From an uncultured Clostridia bacterium (lineage in GTDB: Bacteria > Bacillota > Clostridia > Christensenellales > UBA1242): a DNA stretch of 23,966 nucleotides. Position 1 is the first letter of the stretch. The number at the start of each line of letters is the position of its first letter. The notes under the pieces were generated by a model. It was not told the origin of the DNA, did no database searches, and was given only the letters and a program-made list of their open reading frames with translations. This document shows positions 22,245-23,966 of this stretch, piece by piece. The stretch covers positions 1 through 23,966 of the forward strand of contig CALWII010000021.1 in the NCBI GenBank assembly GCA_944380695.1, read 5' to 3'. The position numbers and the translations under genes were made by a program.

Positions 22245-23168
22245 ATGATTATTTCGGGTAAAAAACTTGCGAACAATTTGTTTTTAGCACCTATGGCAGG
22301 GTTTAGTGATGTTGGATTTAGGGCGGTTTGCGCTTATTTGGGTGCAGATGTTACTTTTTCAGAGATGATTTCTTCACAAGCATTAAAATATTCGTCAAAG
22401 AAAACTTTAGATATGACAATAACCCATCCGTTTGAAAAAGTAAAAATAGCACAAATCTTTGGGCACGATTGCACAGATATGGCTAATGCTTCAATTAGCC
22501 CAGCGTTGAGTGGTTTTGATGCCATAGATATAAATATGGGTTGCCCAGCACCAAAAATATATAAAAATGGTGATGGCGCAGCTCTTCTCAACAATTTAAG
22601 CCTGGCGTCCAAAATCATCCAAGCTGTCGTTAGTGCCTCAAACAAACAGGTTTCGGTAAAAGTAAGATTGGGGGACAAACAATCAAATATTGCCGAAATT
22701 GTTCGTGTATGTCAAGAAAGTGGTGCTAGTTTTATAACTGTTCACGGCCGTACAAGTGAACAGGGGTATTCCGGCAATGTCAATTTGGAAGCTATCGCTC
22801 TTGCTAAAAGTGTTGCTAAAATTCCTGTTGTGGGGAATGGAGATGTGTTTGATATACAAAATTATAAGAAAATGTTATCTACAGATGTAGATGGAGTTAT
22901 GATCGGACGAGGAGCCGTTGGAAAACCTTGGTTTTTTGCAGAATTACTGAACAAGCCATACGAAAATAAAATCGATTTAATTAAAAAACATATCTCAATT
23001 TTAAAAGAGCACTACCCTGAAAAATGGCTAGTCCTTTATTTGAGAAAACATTTTTTGGCTTATGCTTCAGCTCTTGCTGTTAAAGGCGAAGACAAAAAAT
23101 TGCTTGCTACAAGTGATAGCATTGAGAAAAGTTTGGAAGTGCTTTCTTCTTACAACAAATTGTTTTGA
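22245..23168 (+). CDS. dusB: tRNA-dihydrouridine synthase, Dus family
   Basis: A flavin enzyme that reduces uridines in tRNA to dihydrouridine. The 307 residues match the bacterial Dus (DusB-like) length. The family opening LFLAPMAGFSDVGFR (12-26) gives a fixed start: it sits at the same distance from the Met as in other Dus proteins. Also seen: QIFGHD (70-75), the catalytic DINMGCPAPKI (95-105) with Cys100, the FMN-binding VKVRLG (138-143) and TVHGRT, and the phosphate-binding VVGNGDVF and MIGRGAVGKPW. No ribosome site precedes the ATG, and the promoter suggests a leaderless mRNA. It is flanked by the HU-like gene and pgk. Confidence 0.95.
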   Translation: MIISGKKLANNLFLAPMAGFSDVGFRAVCAYLGADVTFSEMISSQALKYSSKKTLDMTITHPFEKVKIAQIFGHDCTDMANASISPALSGFDAIDINMGCPAPKIYKNGDGAALLNNLSLASKIIQAVVSASNKQVSVKVRLGDKQSNIAEIVRVCQESGASFITVHGRTSEQGYSGNVNLEAIALAKSVAKIPVVGNGDVFDIQNYKKMLSTDVDGVMIGRGAVGKPWFFAELLNKPYENKIDLIKKHISILKEHYPEKWLVLYLRKHFLAYASALAVKGEDKKLLATSDSIEKSLEVLSSYNKLF

Positions 23169-23192
23169 TATATTATCAAAAAGTTGTAATAT
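23165..23192 (+). promoter_or_regulatory. probable pgk promoter with an inverted repeat over the -35 box
   Basis: TTGATA (23165-23170), a 16-bp spacer and TAATAT (23187-23192), partly inside the end of dusB. The palindrome TTGATATATTATCAA (23165-23179) covers the -35 box. Initiation near 23199 leaves a leader of about 15 nt holding AAGGAG. The palindrome may be an operator or a chance A/T match. Confidence 0.5.
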
Positions 23193-23213
23193 ATTTTTGT
23201 AAAAGGAGTAAAA

Positions 23214-23966
23214 ATGAAAAGAAGCATTCGAGACCTTTTAAACCTTGAAGGGAAAAGAGTTCTGTTAAGGGCTGACTTTAATTTGCCTATGGATAATGTT
23301 GGAAGAATAACTGATACGACAAGGCTGATTAATGAATTGCCAACTATTAGATTTTTAATAAAAAAAGGTGCAAAAGTTATAATTTGTTCGCACCTCGGTA
23401 GACCAGAGGGTTTTGATTTTAGACTTTCATTATGGCCGATAGCTTTAATTTTAATGAAATACTTCCCAGGAAAAGTACAATTCGCCCACAAAGTTGTTGG
23501 CGAAGAGGTTAAAAAGCAGGTCGATAGTTTGTCAAATGGTTCAATCTTGCTTTTGGAAAATGTTAGATTTTACAAAGAAGAAATTGAAAACGACCCAAAA
23601 TTTGCAAAGGAGCTCGCGTCGTTAGCAGATATTTATGTTAATGATGCTTTTGGAGTAGTTCACAGAAAGCACGCCTCTACTTTTGGAGTTGCAAGACTTT
23701 TGCCTAATGCAATTGGTTTTTTGGTTGAAAATGAAATTAACACTATTAACGAGGCAATTCAAAATCCCCAAAAACCTTTTGTTGCAATTTTTGGAGGAGC
23801 AAAAGTAAAGGATAAAATTAATGCTATTTTGAATATAGCCAAATCGGCGGACACCATTTTAGTGGGTGGAGCAATGGCATATTCATTTTTGGTTGCGCAG
23901 GGCAACACTGTTGGGCAAAGCTTAATAAATGCTGAAAATGTTACTAATGCCTATCAAATAATAGAA
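23214..23966 (+). CDS. pgk: phosphoglycerate kinase, N-terminal part (cut by window edge)
   Basis: Transfers phosphate from 1,3-bisphosphoglycerate to ADP in glycolysis. I translated 251 codons from the ATG at 23214 to the window edge; the ATP-site half is missing. Seen: KRVLLRADFNLP (14-25) with the substrate-binding RADFN, the SHLGRP loop (59-64), LLLENVRFYKEE, NDAFGVVHRKHAST and, at the start of the nucleotide domain, GGAKVKDK. AAGGAG lies 5 nt before the ATG. In many Clostridia pgk follows gap; here dusB is upstream, so pgk is not in the usual gap-pgk-tpi cluster on its 5' side. Confidence 0.97.
   Translation, partial: MKRSIRDLLNLEGKRVLLRADFNLPMDNVGRITDTTRLINELPTIRFLIKKGAKVIICSHLGRPEGFDFRLSLWPIALILMKYFPGKVQFAHKVVGEEVKKQVDSLSNGSILLLENVRFYKEEIENDPKFAKELASLADIYVNDAFGVVHRKHASTFGVARLLPNAIGFLVENEINTINEAIQNPQKPFVAIFGGAKVKDKINAILNIAKSADTILVGGAMAYSFLVAQGNTVGQSLINAENVTNAYQIIE

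Overview
The window is AT-rich bacterial chromosome with dense gene packing, Shine-Dalgarno sites of the AGGAGG type and sigma-A-like promoters. A SigH-type sigma factor, Mini-ribonuclease III, a SpoVB-like flippase, DUF1540 and DUF1385 proteins, and the order rpmE / DUF1385 / prmC / prfA all point to a low-GC Firmicute, most likely an uncultured member of the Clostridia. This placement is inference from gene content and order; there is no rRNA here. No tRNA, CRISPR array, insertion sequence or phage module was seen.

Layout. 1-3817 (minus strand): a tightly packed run ychF > mrnC > rlmB > sigH > metG, the first four joined by 4 to 11 bp overlaps; metG is cut by the left edge. 3879-6473 (minus): an unrecognised 864-residue protein with its own near-consensus promoter, a seven-fold SGPGP linker and a long hydrophobic hairpin. 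6676-9803 (plus): secA followed by a small orphan gene. 9978-11216 (plus): rpsF, ssb, rpsR and rpmE behind a good promoter, closed by a terminator. 11217-11808: an almost pure A/T gap. 11809-14599 (plus): a DUF1385 membrane domain fused in frame to the release-factor methyltransferase PrmC, overlapping prfA, then a terminator and a second A/T-rich gap with several hairpins. 15067-17440 (minus): rplI translationally coupled to a GT28/UgtP-like glycosyltransferase, followed by an orphan. 17518-19681 (plus): a double DUF1540 Cys protein and an unrecognised 571-residue coiled-coil/disordered protein with two tandem promoters. 19756-20322 (minus): a soluble orphan. 20417-23966 (plus): a SpoVB/MurJ-like flippase overlapping an HU-like protein, then dusB, apparently leaderless, then the start of pgk, cut by the right edge.

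Most recognised genes serve translation: aminoacylation, 23S rRNA processing and methylation, ribosomal proteins S6, S18, L31 and L9, release factor 1 and its methylase, and tRNA dihydrouridylation. Protein export, cell-envelope lipid handling and glycolysis supply the rest. The parts that are not ordinary housekeeping are the DUF1385-PrmC fusion, the 864- and 571-residue proteins, four smaller orphans, and promoters placed so close to start codons that predicted leaders are only 0 to 17 nt in seven of ten cases. The best candidate for something undescribed is the 864-residue protein, but the sequence alone does not reveal its job.
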